This document shows, piece by piece, positions 1-8,671 of a stretch of 64,000 nt of DNA. Below the pieces are notes generated by a model, which had not been told where the DNA came from, ran no database searches, and was given only the letters and a program-made list of their open reading frames with translations. The translations under genes were made by a program, and so were the position numbers. Position 1 is the stretch's first letter; each line of letters begins with the position of its first letter. This DNA is from Faucicola sp041855445. GTDB lineage: Bacteria; Pseudomonadota; Gammaproteobacteria; Pseudomonadales; Moraxellaceae. The DNA is taken from NCBI GenBank assembly GCA_041855445.1, contig JBHAEG010000067.1, positions 1 through 64,000 of the forward strand, given 5' to 3'.

Positions 1-147
1 AAAAAGGCGGTAAGTTCTACCGTGTCAGCCTATGGAGTTGATGTAAGTCTTAAGTCAAATGACAAGAGCAAACAACGGTGAAGTAGGAAGAAAACATTAA
101 ATTTGCTCTTGAGTAGATTTAGATAGGTTTTTTGGAACGGTAAAACT

Positions 148-855
148 ATGAGGGTTGGGTTTTTAGATAACATCATTGGTAAGTGGGCTAGAGCATGGAT
201 AATGTTATGGTCTTCTTGCGGTGTGGTGGCGTTATCTGTTGGGTTTTGGCTAACGACAGAGCATTCATTGTTAGATTGGTTTTATTTGTTGGTGTCGTGG
301 ATTGGCTTATTGTGTGTGGTATCATTGAGCTTTCGCCGAAATCTTGAGGGAAATGGTCTTGGTTTAGTTGCAACAGCAGGCGAAGTGGTTGTTCAAGGTA
401 CTTCTGGAGCAGTTGGACTGATGTTAGCACCAACGTTTAATTTTTTTACTCATATATATGGTATCTTTTACTGGGCAAAAAATACAGATGGTGATGGAAA
501 TATGATACCAAAGTCGGCAACGGTTTTGGTGTGGTTAATTACTTTTGTGTTTATTGTAGTGGGTTTGTTTTTTTTTCCATTTATTAATAATAAGTTAGAA
601 CAGTTAGGCTTTTTACCTAGTACTGATAGTAATTTTTATTGGTTTAATGTGATGGCGTTTGTGGTAGCGATTACCGCTCAGGTGATGATGATTTTGCGTT
701 ATTCATTGAGCTGGTGGCTTTGGATTATGAGTAATATGATATGGTTAGTGGTAAATTTAATGTCAGCAAACTATATTTTTGCTATTCAGACAGTTATTTA
801 TCAAATTAATGCTATTATTGGATTGTATGCTTGGTATCGAAGCGAACAGATATAG
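148..855 (+). CDS. PnuC-like nicotinamide riboside/mononucleotide transporter
   Basis: A 235-aa polytopic membrane protein with about seven hydrophobic segments. The C-terminal part (YQINAIIGLYAWYRS, residues about 217-231) and the pattern of short Trp/Tyr-rich helices resemble PnuC-family vitamin permeases, which take up nicotinamide riboside by facilitated diffusion for NAD salvage. Length fits the family (220-250 aa). The ATG at 148 is preceded by a weak purine stretch (GGAACGG). No NAD-salvage gene such as nadR lies beside it, so context gives no support. A PnuC-fold carrier for another vitamin is possible. The family assignment rests on overall pattern rather than on a verified substrate motif. 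Confidence 0.66.
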   Translation: MRVGFLDNIIGKWARAWIMLWSSCGVVALSVGFWLTTEHSLLDWFYLLVSWIGLLCVVSLSFRRNLEGNGLGLVATAGEVVVQGTSGAVGLMLAPTFNFFTHIYGIFYWAKNTDGDGNMIPKSATVLVWLITFVFIVVGLFFFPFINNKLEQLGFLPSTDSNFYWFNVMAFVVAITAQVMMILRYSLSWWLWIMSNMIWLVVNLMSANYIFAIQTVIYQINAIIGLYAWYRSEQI

Positions 856-1100
856 TGGATAACGATTGAAAAGAATGTATCTTTCTGTTAGCATATTGTG
901 CATTATGTAGTCATATTTAGCAAATAGGTAAGCATAACCAGTAAGTTAGCTAAAGCTTTTTATCTTATAGTTTTTCTTATCATATTTCTAATAATTGCTA
1001 TCAAAATGTAATTTGGTTAGGCGTTACCATTTTATCAATAAAGTTTTCTATACGCTCAATAAAAAACGCCAATGTTCTTTCCACCAAAGGCAATTACCCT

Positions 1101-1886
1101 ATGGCAGAAACGGTCGTAAATCAAGGTTTTTTTAATCGGTTATGGCAAGGTTTTTTAAAAACTGTTGGCACAAAAGAATTTTATCGGATTTTTGCACCAT
1201 GGGTGAAATGGCTTGCTTTAATTGCTACGGTTTTGTTAGTTGTTGGTAGTATTTGGGGACTGGCTTTTGCACCGCCTGATTATTTACAAGGTAACAGCTA
1301 TCGTATTATCTTTATTCATGTTCCTACCGCTAGTATTGCAATGTCAATCTATTTTGGCTTGGCTGTTCTGGGTGTGATTTATCTGGTTTGGAAAATTAAA
1401 ACGGCAAGTCTTGTTGCTCAGGCACTTGCTCCTATTGGTTTTGTTTTATGTGTGTTAAGTTTATTGACGGGGTCAATTTGGGCAAAACCGACATGGGGAA
1501 CGTTTTGGGTTTGGGACGCTCGGCTAACTTCTATGTTGATTTTAGCGTTTTTATATGCAGGGGTCATTGCGTTATTTATTGCTTTTGAACATACTGCGAG
1601 TCGAGGTAAGGCTGCCGCAATTTTATCCATTGTTGGGGTGATAAATTTGCCAATCATTAAATATTCAGTTGAGTGGTGGAATACATTACATCAAGGTTCT
1701 ACATTTTCGGTGACTGAACGTCCTAAAATGCCTCCCGATATGTATTTACCATTGTTGATGATGATTTTAGGTATGTATTTTTTAGTGATGGCATTAACAA
1801 TTTATCGTACGAATACCCTAATTTTACAGCGAGAAAGTAATAAACAATGGGTTATTGATATTTGTAAAAAGCAAGCAAATTCATAA
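1101..1886 (+). CDS. ccmC: Heme exporter protein CcmC (cytochrome c maturation)
   Basis: A 261-aa membrane protein of the heme-handling family. It carries the tryptophan-rich WWD signature WGTFWVWDARLT at residues 132-143, the periplasmic heme-binding motif around His73 (FIHVP) and a second His in WWNTLHQG. About six transmembrane segments are visible. CcmC places heme on CcmE at the periplasmic face of the inner membrane during System I cytochrome c biogenesis. It is followed 7 bp later by ccmD and then ccmE, the canonical order. ccmA and ccmB, which usually precede it, are absent: the upstream gene is an unrelated transporter. The identification is secure. Confidence 0.95.
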   Translation: MAETVVNQGFFNRLWQGFLKTVGTKEFYRIFAPWVKWLALIATVLLVVGSIWGLAFAPPDYLQGNSYRIIFIHVPTASIAMSIYFGLAVLGVIYLVWKIKTASLVAQALAPIGFVLCVLSLLTGSIWAKPTWGTFWVWDARLTSMLILAFLYAGVIALFIAFEHTASRGKAAAILSIVGVINLPIIKYSVEWWNTLHQGSTFSVTERPKMPPDMYLPLLMMILGMYFLVMALTIYRTNTLILQRESNKQWVIDICKKQANS

Positions 1887-1893
1887 GTTGAGA

Positions 1894-2100
1894 ATGATGA
1901 TGCAACCTTATTTTCAAAATTTTGCCGATTTTATTCAGATGGGCGGGCATGGTGCTTATGTCTGGGCAAGTTGGGGAATTACCATAATATGTTTGTTAGT
2001 TTTGATTTTTTATAGCCGAAATCAACGCAAAACAATCTATCATCAAATTCGTACACAACAAGCTCGTGAAAAACAGCGTCAGGAACGCCAGCGTTCTTAA
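1894..2100 (+). CDS. ccmD: Heme exporter protein CcmD
   Basis: A 68-aa single-span membrane protein. It opens with MMMQPYFQNFADFIQMGGHG, has the typical ccmD segment GGHGAYVWASWG, one transmembrane helix, and a charged cytoplasmic tail rich in Gln, Arg and Lys. CcmD stabilises the CcmC/holo-CcmE complex and helps release holo-CcmE. The open frame extends upstream into ccmC, but the ATG at 1894 (or 1897), 7 bp after the ccmC stop, gives the family's usual N-terminus. Its position between ccmC and ccmE supports the call. Confidence 0.88.
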   Translation: MMMQPYFQNFADFIQMGGHGAYVWASWGITIICLLVLIFYSRNQRKTIYHQIRTQQAREKQRQERQRS

Positions 2101-2172
2101 AATCATGTTATAATTGTTTTGATATATACCAAGCAACATTCATTGAACAATATACGCAAAAAAGGTTTTATC

Positions 2173-2658
2173 ATGAATGCAGTTAGGCAAAAAAAATTAA
2201 TGTGGGTATTTGCAACACTGATTGGGGCAATTATCGCAGTAGCATGTGTCATTTATGCCATTGGGCAAGAGACGGATTATTATTTTGATGCGACCGCAAT
2301 TAGTGAGGGTAAAGCTCCGCAAGAAACTCGTATTCGGGCAGGTGGTATGGTTGTGCGTGGTAGTGTTGAACGTGACCAAACCAATCCATTAAATGTTAAG
2401 TTTCAAATTACTGATTTTAAAGCAACAATACCTGTCGTTTATCAAGGGATTTTACCTGATTTATTTGCTGAAGGTTCTGGCATTGTGGCAACAGGTGAAA
2501 TGCAAGGTTCAACATTTATGGCTAGTGAAGTGTTAGCAAAACATGATGAAAATTATATGCCTCCTGAAGTTGCTAAATCTTTAAAAGAAGACCATAAAAA
2601 TCGTGGTACTGATGTGAATTCTGGACAATTTATCCCTGCAGAAAAAGTGACAAATTAA
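2173..2658 (+). CDS. ccmE: Cytochrome c-type biogenesis heme chaperone CcmE
   Basis: A 161-aa periplasmic heme chaperone anchored by one N-terminal helix (residues about 9-30). The covalent heme-attachment motif is intact: LAKHDENYMPPEV, with His124 and Tyr128 in the HxxxY arrangement. CcmE accepts heme from CcmC and passes it to the CcmF ligase. The frame opens further upstream at 2119, but the ATG at 2173 follows an AAAGG ribosome-binding sequence and gives the normal N-terminus. It ends the ccmCDE group; ccmF, ccmG and ccmH are not downstream, because the next gene is metQ-like on the other strand beyond a strong hairpin. Confidence 0.94.
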   Translation: MNAVRQKKLMWVFATLIGAIIAVACVIYAIGQETDYYFDATAISEGKAPQETRIRAGGMVVRGSVERDQTNPLNVKFQITDFKATIPVVYQGILPDLFAEGSGIVATGEMQGSTFMASEVLAKHDENYMPPEVAKSLKEDHKNRGTDVNSGQFIPAEKVTN

Positions 2659-2672
2659 TTTAATTTTTATAA

Positions 2673-2702
2673 AAAAAGGTTAGATAATTATCTAACCTTT
2701 TT
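2673..2702. terminator. Bidirectional terminator between ccmE and metQ
   Basis: A perfect 15-bp inverted repeat with its centre between 2687 and 2688. It carries A-runs on one side and T-runs on the other, so both strands read as a stem followed by a U-tract. It lies between the convergent ccmE (plus) and metQ-like (minus) genes and can serve both. Confidence 0.9.
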
Positions 2703-2720
2703 CTTTGTAGTCAGCAAAAA

Positions 2721-3740
2721 TTATTGTTTTTTCTCGGCTGGCTTTTCTTCACCCACTTCAGCTGTTGCAGTTGCGCCATCGGCAGTGGTAGAAATAGTTT
2801 GTGGTTTTGCTTCAGGTTGTGGTTGATTTTCGTTCCAAATTGCTGGGTATTTATATCCAGGAAAGGTTTCATGAGCATATTTTTTGAACTCTTCTGAATT
2901 ATAAGCATTTGTTACGTCTTTAACCCATTGAGCATCTTTGTCTTTAGCACGAATGGCTGACCAGTTTACATAGGCAAAGCTAGGCTCTTGAAATAGTGCA
3001 TCAGTTAATTTCATGCCTGAGCTGGTTGCATAGTTACCATTAACGACAGCAAAATCAACATCTGCTCTAGCTCGTGGCAATTGGGCAGCCTCTAACTCAA
3101 CAATTTTGATATTTTTTGGATTTTCTGCAATATCTTGTTTTGATGCGGTCAGTGGGTCAATGTTATCTTTTAATTTTACCCAACCTAATTCATTTAACAT
3201 CACTAATGCACGGGCAAAGTTACTTGGGTCATTTGGAGTAGCGACAGTTGAACCATCTTTTACTTGGTCAAGAGAAGTTGCTTTGCCTGCATAAATGCCT
3301 AATGGTGCAGTTGGCACTTGGAAAACTTCAATTAAATCAAGATTGTGCTGTTTTTTAAAGTCATCTAAATATGGCTTATGTTGAAATACGTTAATATCAA
3401 TATCACCACTGGCTAATGCCTGATTTGGACGAACATAGTCAGAAAATGGTACAAGTTTAACTTTGTAACCTAATTTTTCTAATTGAGGTTTAACAGAGTT
3501 TTTAACCATATCTTCAAAATCACCCACAGTTGTACCAATAACGATTTCAGGTTTATTTGGGTCAATGGTAGGTTTTGGAGCTTCAGCCGTAGTCTTTTCC
3601 GCAGGGGCAGTTGTTTCCGTGCTTGGGGCAGTTTCTGCGGGTTTTTGTTCAGGTTTTGAACAACCAACTAAAGCTAAGCCTGCAATGCCAACCGTTGCAA
3701 TTATTTGGGCTAATGAGTGTGAAAGTTGAGAAATTTTCAT
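2721..3740 (-). CDS. metQ: MetQ/NlpA-family substrate-binding lipoprotein
   Basis: A 339-aa lipoprotein. The signal peptide ends in a lipobox (LALVGC, Cys27). It is followed by an unusual Pro/Ala/Thr/Glu-rich linker of about 35 residues and then an NlpA-type binding domain (IVIGTTVGDFEDMV, DYVRPNQALASGDIDINVFQH, ATPNDPSNFARAL). MetQ binds methionine for the MetNI ABC transporter. The ATG at 3740 is chosen because it puts the signal peptide at the N-terminus; the frame opens at 3782. A second low-complexity tail rich in Pro, Ala and Glu ends the protein. metN and metI are not adjacent, so the permease must be elsewhere or the ligand may differ. Confidence 0.85.
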   Translation of the reverse strand: MKISQLSHSLAQIIATVGIAGLALVGCSKPEQKPAETAPSTETTAPAEKTTAEAPKPTIDPNKPEIVIGTTVGDFEDMVKNSVKPQLEKLGYKVKLVPFSDYVRPNQALASGDIDINVFQHKPYLDDFKKQHNLDLIEVFQVPTAPLGIYAGKATSLDQVKDGSTVATPNDPSNFARALVMLNELGWVKLKDNIDPLTASKQDIAENPKNIKIVELEAAQLPRARADVDFAVVNGNYATSSGMKLTDALFQEPSFAYVNWSAIRAKDKDAQWVKDVTNAYNSEEFKKYAHETFPGYKYPAIWNENQPQPEAKPQTISTTADGATATAEVGEEKPAEKKQ

Positions 3741-3926
3741 GTTACAAATCCTACAAAAAATAATATTTGCATACTTTATCATAGTTTTTTACAAAAATCG
3801 CCGTAAAACGTAACCGTTCACAATGGATATACAAGGTGATAATTATTTGCTACATTTGTAAACTATCGTTATATAACTAAATAATATTTAGCATTTTATT
3901 AACAAATATCTTTTCATAGGTTTTAC

Positions 3927-4538
3927 TTAATAGTTCAATTTTGCTAAAGATAAGTAGTGTTGGTGTAACGGCTCAAGCTGTGCATGTAGTTCTGTTAGAC
4001 TGCCATTATTATCAACCACATCATCAGCTTGTTGTACACGGGCTTGACGTGATAGCTGATTATCCATGATGTTTTTGATGCGTTCTGGATTTTGTCCATC
4101 TCGTTGGCTTGCTCGTTCAAGCTGTAATGTTTCACTACTATCTACCACTAAAATACGCTGACATAAGTTTGCTAATCCTGCTTCGGAGGCTTCTAATAAT
4201 AGTGGAGCGACTAAAATGACGTAGTTTGAGGTAGTTTGAGATAGTTGTTCTTTGGCTTTGGCACGAATGGCAGGGTGAGTGATTTGTTCTAGGTCAATTA
4301 ATGCTTGTGGTCGTTTAAATACATATTCTCGTAAGGCTCGGCGGTCAAGTTCGCCTGTGGCTGTTAGTACCCAATCACCAAATTTTTCAACGATTTTTTT
4401 TAAAGTTGTAGAACCAGCTTGAACAATTTCATGAGAGATAACATCAGCATCAATGACATCAATGCCTTGTTGATGAAACCAATGGCTAACTTGTGATTTA
4501 CCACTACCAATACCGCCTGTTAAACCAACGACAAACAT
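3927..4538 (-). CDS. coaE: Dephospho-CoA kinase CoaE
   Basis: A 203-aa P-loop kinase for the last step of coenzyme A synthesis, phosphorylating the 3' hydroxyl of dephospho-CoA. The N-terminus MFVVGLTGGIGSGKS contains the Walker A loop (residues 8-15), followed by the family's VIDADVISHE. The frame extends upstream through the 3' end of pilD, but the ATG at 4538 gives the standard start. It sits 25 bp after pilD. The pilD-coaE linkage is a common gammaproteobacterial arrangement, so it is probably the last gene of the pilBCD-coaE transcript. Confidence 0.95.
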   Translation of the reverse strand: MFVVGLTGGIGSGKSQVSHWFHQQGIDVIDADVISHEIVQAGSTTLKKIVEKFGDWVLTATGELDRRALREYVFKRPQALIDLEQITHPAIRAKAKEQLSQTTSNYVILVAPLLLEASEAGLANLCQRILVVDSSETLQLERASQRDGQNPERIKNIMDNQLSRQARVQQADDVVDNNGSLTELHAQLEPLHQHYLSLAKLNY

Positions 4539-4563
4539 TATTTTTTCCTTATATAGTAAATAT

Positions 4564-5436
4564 TTAAGATGGTAAGTACCATTGCAAAATGTCATGACCA
4601 TATAACAAAGCGACCATGCCTGCAATCGCAATATATGGACCAAATGCAAAAGGTTTACTTTCACCAGATTGTTTGATTAGTATAACACCAACGATAGTTC
4701 CAATCACGGACGATAACAAAATAATTAATGGCAACATCATTGGACCAAGCCATGCCCCTAAACCTGCCAATAATTTAAAGTCACCATAGCCCATGCCTTC
4801 TTTACCTGTAATTAATAAAAATAATTGATAAACTACCCATAGACATAAAAAACCAATCACATAACCCCAAATGGCTTGGGTGGGTGATACGAATAAAGAT
4901 TGCGTATTGACCAACAGTCCTAATCCTGCGAGTGGTAATGTAAAACGGTCTGGCAATAATTGTTTATCAAAATCAATACCTGTTAGAGCAATTAATACCC
5001 ATGTTAAAATTAAAGCTGAGCCACCTTTTAATGTCACGCCAAATTTTACAATCACTAATACGGATAATATCGCAGTAATGATTTCAACCAAAGGGTAGCG
5101 AAAACTAATAGGTGTGCCACAGTCGCTACATTTTCCCCGTAATAAAATCAGCCAACTAATAACAGGAATGTTTTCATACCAACGAATAAAATGTCCACAA
5201 TGGGGACAACGTGAGGCAGGACGGCTTAGTGTAATTGCTGGCTCAGGTTCAATGTGTTGATTAGGGTTTAATAAACATTGGCATTCATGTAACCATTGCT
5301 GTTCTAGCATCAATGGTGTACGGTAAATGACAACGTTTAAAAAACTACCCACACATAATCCTAAAATCGCAAAAACGATAATAGCAGTCATTTCTGACTG
5401 CTGTAGTAATAATAAAAAATCGTTGAATAAACTCAT
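4564..5436 (-). CDS. pilD: Type IV prepilin peptidase PilD
   Basis: A 290-aa inner-membrane aspartyl protease that cleaves the leader of type IV prepilins and pseudopilins and N-methylates the new N-terminus. The N-terminal domain has the tetracysteine Zn site (Cys77, Cys80, Cys103, Cys106 in CPHCG and CSDCG). The two catalytic aspartates are in TGIDFDKQLLPD (about 155) and GMGYGDFK (Asp219). About eight transmembrane helices are visible. Its ATG overlaps the last base of the pilC stop codon (TAATG), which suggests translational coupling. Confidence 0.95.
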   Translation of the reverse strand: MSLFNDFLLLLQQSEMTAIIVFAILGLCVGSFLNVVIYRTPLMLEQQWLHECQCLLNPNQHIEPEPAITLSRPASRCPHCGHFIRWYENIPVISWLILLRGKCSDCGTPISFRYPLVEIITAILSVLVIVKFGVTLKGGSALILTWVLIALTGIDFDKQLLPDRFTLPLAGLGLLVNTQSLFVSPTQAIWGYVIGFLCLWVVYQLFLLITGKEGMGYGDFKLLAGLGAWLGPMMLPLIILLSSVIGTIVGVILIKQSGESKPFAFGPYIAIAGMVALLYGHDILQWYLPS

Positions 5437-6659
5437 TAACCTACTACCTGACCCATTTGGAAAATTGGTAAATACATGGCAATGACCATACCACCGACTA
5501 AAATACCTAAAATTGCCATAATTAGCGGTTCCATTAAGCTAGTTAAACCATCAATTGCGTTATCCACTTCATTTTCATAGTAAGTTGCAACTTTATCTAG
5601 CATCTCTTCTAAACTACCTGCCTCTTCACCAATTCCCACCATTTGAATAGCCATACTGGGGAATAGGTTGGTTGAACGCATGGCAAATTGTAACTGTTGT
5701 CCAGTCGCAACATCTTCTTTAATTTTTTGTGTAGCATTGTAATAAACAACATTGTTGGTTGCACCAGCAGTTGAATCTAACGCATCAATCAATGGCACAC
5801 CTGCGGCAAATGTGGTAGACAGTGTTCGGGCAAAGCGGGCAATGACTGCTTGATAAGCAATGTTTCCAAAAATTGGCATTTTTAATGATAGACGGTCTAA
5901 AAAATCACGAAATTTTTTACTACGTTTATGAGCTTCTGAAAAACCGACCACAGTAGCTCCAATACCAATAATTAAAATAAACCACCATTGTTTCATCCAT
6001 TCTGACATATTGACAATCATTTGCGTGAAAGCAGGTAATTCAGCACCAAATGAACTAAATAATTCAGCAAATACAGGTACGACTTTAACTAACAAAATAA
6101 TCGTAACAATAATTGCGACAACAATAACTGCAATTGGATATTTTAAAGCTTTTTTAATTTTAGCTTTCAGTAATTCGCTTTTTTCTTTATAGGTCGCAAC
6201 ACGGTCTAACATCGTTTCTAATGCACCTGCCTGTTCACCAGCCTCAACCAAAGAACAAAACAAATCATCAAAATAACGTGGATGTTTTTTTAATGCACTA
6301 GCAAATGTACTACCAGCTTCAATATCTGCTTTGATTTTTAAAACCAAATCTTTCATGGAAGGATTTTCTAATGAATCTGCCACAATTTCAAACGATTGAG
6401 TTAAAGGCACGCCAGCTTTCATCATGGTCGCTAATTGTCGAACAAAAATTGCAATATCAATAGGTTTAATGGACTGTTTCATCTGAAACAGTGGTTTAGG
6501 CTTTTTTCTAATGTTATTAACTTGAATGCCTTGTTTGCGTAATTGGGCTTTTGCCAACTCTAAACTACGACTGGTCGTTTCGCCTTTAACTTTTTCACCT
6601 TTTCGGTTAGTGCCATCATAGACAAAGTCCATGAGCATTTCAGTTTGTACTTTTGCCAT
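5436..6659 (-). CDS. pilC: Type IV pilus inner-membrane platform protein PilC
   Basis: A 407-aa GspF/PilC-family platform protein. It has two repeated T2SSF domains (residues about 75-195 and 280-400), each preceded by a conserved segment such as FVRQLATMMKAGVPL and FARTLSTTFAAGVPL, and about three transmembrane helices. PilC links the PilB and PilT motors to the growing pilus. It lies 44 bp downstream of pilB and overlaps pilD by one base. Length matches the family. Confidence 0.95.
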   Translation of the reverse strand: MAKVQTEMLMDFVYDGTNRKGEKVKGETTSRSLELAKAQLRKQGIQVNNIRKKPKPLFQMKQSIKPIDIAIFVRQLATMMKAGVPLTQSFEIVADSLENPSMKDLVLKIKADIEAGSTFASALKKHPRYFDDLFCSLVEAGEQAGALETMLDRVATYKEKSELLKAKIKKALKYPIAVIVVAIIVTIILLVKVVPVFAELFSSFGAELPAFTQMIVNMSEWMKQWWFILIIGIGATVVGFSEAHKRSKKFRDFLDRLSLKMPIFGNIAYQAVIARFARTLSTTFAAGVPLIDALDSTAGATNNVVYYNATQKIKEDVATGQQLQFAMRSTNLFPSMAIQMVGIGEEAGSLEEMLDKVATYYENEVDNAIDGLTSLMEPLIMAILGILVGGMVIAMYLPIFQMGQVVG

Positions 6660-6703
6660 AATGAATTTCCTCTAAATATATCTTGAATTTTTTAATCAAA
6701 AAA

Positions 6704-8413
6704 TTATTCACTAGTTACCCGATACATTTCTTGAATACTAGTCACCCCTTGTAAAACTTTCATGATGCCAGAACGCCGTAAATCTCGATAACCTGTTTTT
6801 AATGCGGCATCTTTAATTTGAATGGCATTGCCATCTTCCATAATAATTCGTGAAATATCAGGGGTAATTTTCATCACTTCATAAATCCCAACCCGTCCTT
6901 TATAACCTTCTCGACATTCAGAACAGCCCACAGGCTCATAAATAACATTATCAGGATTGGCTAAATCTTCTTCGGTAAAGCCCATTTGTAGTAGGCTTGG
7001 TTTTGGAATATCAGCGGGTTTTTTGCAGTTTTTACATAAACGGCGGGCAAGTCGTTGAGCGATAACCAAGTTTACTGATGTAGCAATATTAAATGAAGCA
7101 ACACCCATATTACGTAAACGAGTTAAAGTTTCTGGAGCAGAGTTAGTATGTAATGTTGATAATACCATATGCCCAGTTTGTGCCGCTTTAATTGCAATTT
7201 CTGCCGTTTCTAAATCACGAATTTCCCCCACCATCACCACATCAGGGTCTTGGCGTAAAAATGACTTTAATGCACTAGCGAAAGTTAAACCAACTTTAGG
7301 ATTAACGTTTACCTGATTAATTCCTTCAAGGTTAATCTCAACAGGGTCTTCTGCGGTAGAAATATTGGTTTCTGTCGTATTTAAAATATTTAAACCTGTA
7401 TATAAAGATACGGTTTTACCAGAACCTGTCGGACCTGTGATTAACAACATACCTTGTGGTTTTTCTAATGCTTCTAAAAACCATGCCTTTTGGTCAGGCT
7501 CATACCCTAAGGCATCAATGCCTAGCATTGCTGAAGATGGGTCTAAAATACGCAATACGATTTTTTCCCCGAATAAAGTTGGCAACGAGTTTACACGAAA
7601 ATCGATAGCTTTATCTTTAGAGATTTTTAATTTAATCCGTCCATCTTGAGGAACACGCCTTTCGGAAATATCCATTTGTGACATGACCTTTAAACGGGCT
7701 GCCAATTTTCCTGCCAATTGAATGGGCGGGGTTGCAATTTTTTGTAACACACCATCAATCCGAAATCGTACCCGATAACTTTTTTCATAGGGTTCAAAAT
7801 GTAAATCCGACGCCCCCATGGTAATGGCTTTAATTAACATACTATTGACAAATTTCACGACAGGAGCATCTTCGGTGCCATTATCTAGTTTAGTTTCATT
7901 GTCATCATCTTTATCATGGTGTTCATTACCAAAATTAACATCGTCAAAGTTGCCAAAATCTTGTAATGAAGAAGAGGTAAAAAGCTTTTCAATGGTTGCT
8001 TTGATTTTATTTTCTTCAGCAACCAAAGTTTCAACAGTTAAACGTGTATTAAATTTCAACGCATCTAACGCATCGGCACGAGTTGGGTCACTCATGGCAA
8101 CAAATAAACGATTACCCCGCTGAAAAATTGGTAAAATATTAAATTCACGAATGACTTTTTCATCAACGGCATTTTTAGGAATGTCACTAATCGCAATTGC
8201 GTCCAAATCAAGCAAAGGGTCACCAAATTCCCGAGCGACTAACCATGCCACTTTATCAGAACGTGCCATTTTATTTTCTATCAAATAGGCAATCAAATTG
8301 ACTTTTTGCTGTTGCGATTCAGTCAATGCCTTTTGCATGGCTTGCTCGGTGACGATACCTTCTTGTACTAGGCGTAACGCAATGCCACCAAAACTAGGAA
8401 ATGAGGCTGACAT
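6704..8413 (-). CDS. pilB: Type IV pilus extension ATPase PilB
   Basis: A 569-aa hexameric motor ATPase that powers pilus assembly. An N-terminal MshEN-type domain (residues 1-150) is followed by an acidic linker rich in Asp and Asn (residues 152-182). The core has Walker A GPTGSGKT at 327-334, an Asp box and Walker B in DPDVVMVGEIRDLETAE, and a His box in TGHMVLSTLHTN. A C-terminal tetracysteine zinc site is made by CKNC and CSEC. The ATG at 8413 (MSASFPSFGG) is preferred over the frame opening at 8500 because it matches the normal PilB N-terminus. It is the first gene of the pilBCD-coaE group. Confidence 0.95.
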   Translation of the reverse strand: MSASFPSFGGIALRLVQEGIVTEQAMQKALTESQQQKVNLIAYLIENKMARSDKVAWLVAREFGDPLLDLDAIAISDIPKNAVDEKVIREFNILPIFQRGNRLFVAMSDPTRADALDALKFNTRLTVETLVAEENKIKATIEKLFTSSSLQDFGNFDDVNFGNEHHDKDDDNETKLDNGTEDAPVVKFVNSMLIKAITMGASDLHFEPYEKSYRVRFRIDGVLQKIATPPIQLAGKLAARLKVMSQMDISERRVPQDGRIKLKISKDKAIDFRVNSLPTLFGEKIVLRILDPSSAMLGIDALGYEPDQKAWFLEALEKPQGMLLITGPTGSGKTVSLYTGLNILNTTETNISTAEDPVEINLEGINQVNVNPKVGLTFASALKSFLRQDPDVVMVGEIRDLETAEIAIKAAQTGHMVLSTLHTNSAPETLTRLRNMGVASFNIATSVNLVIAQRLARRLCKNCKKPADIPKPSLLQMGFTEEDLANPDNVIYEPVGCSECREGYKGRVGIYEVMKITPDISRIIMEDGNAIQIKDAALKTGYRDLRRSGIMKVLQGVTSIQEMYRVTSE

Positions 8414-8671
8414 AATAAATCTTATCCTATAACTGATATATGCTTTATCTAATATCGAATTAGTGGCGTTAGTGTAAACCAACTGTGAATAGAAAAACAA
8501 AACAATACAGATAAAGCTATTAAATAGACGATAAAAATAGTTTTATAAGGTTTTTTACAGTTTCTTTGTTTTCGATGGACAAATTAGAGTAAAATAATTA
8601 GGGTCTGTTGTGATACTTTTACAATAAACGTGCCAATTTTTCTTAATCAAATAATGAAAAGGAATAAACTG

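Noticed and set aside
1..81. Open frame from the window edge to TGA at 79-81 (KKAVSSTVSAYGVDVSLKSN and onward)
   Set aside because: It may be the end of an upstream gene, but only 26 codons are visible, another frame is also open to 41 (KGGKFYRVSLWS), and neither is recognisable. Not called.
856..1100. Possible riboswitch or small RNA between the PnuC-like gene and ccmC
   Set aside because: No conserved stem pattern or known riboswitch core could be recognised; the sequence is simply AT-rich.
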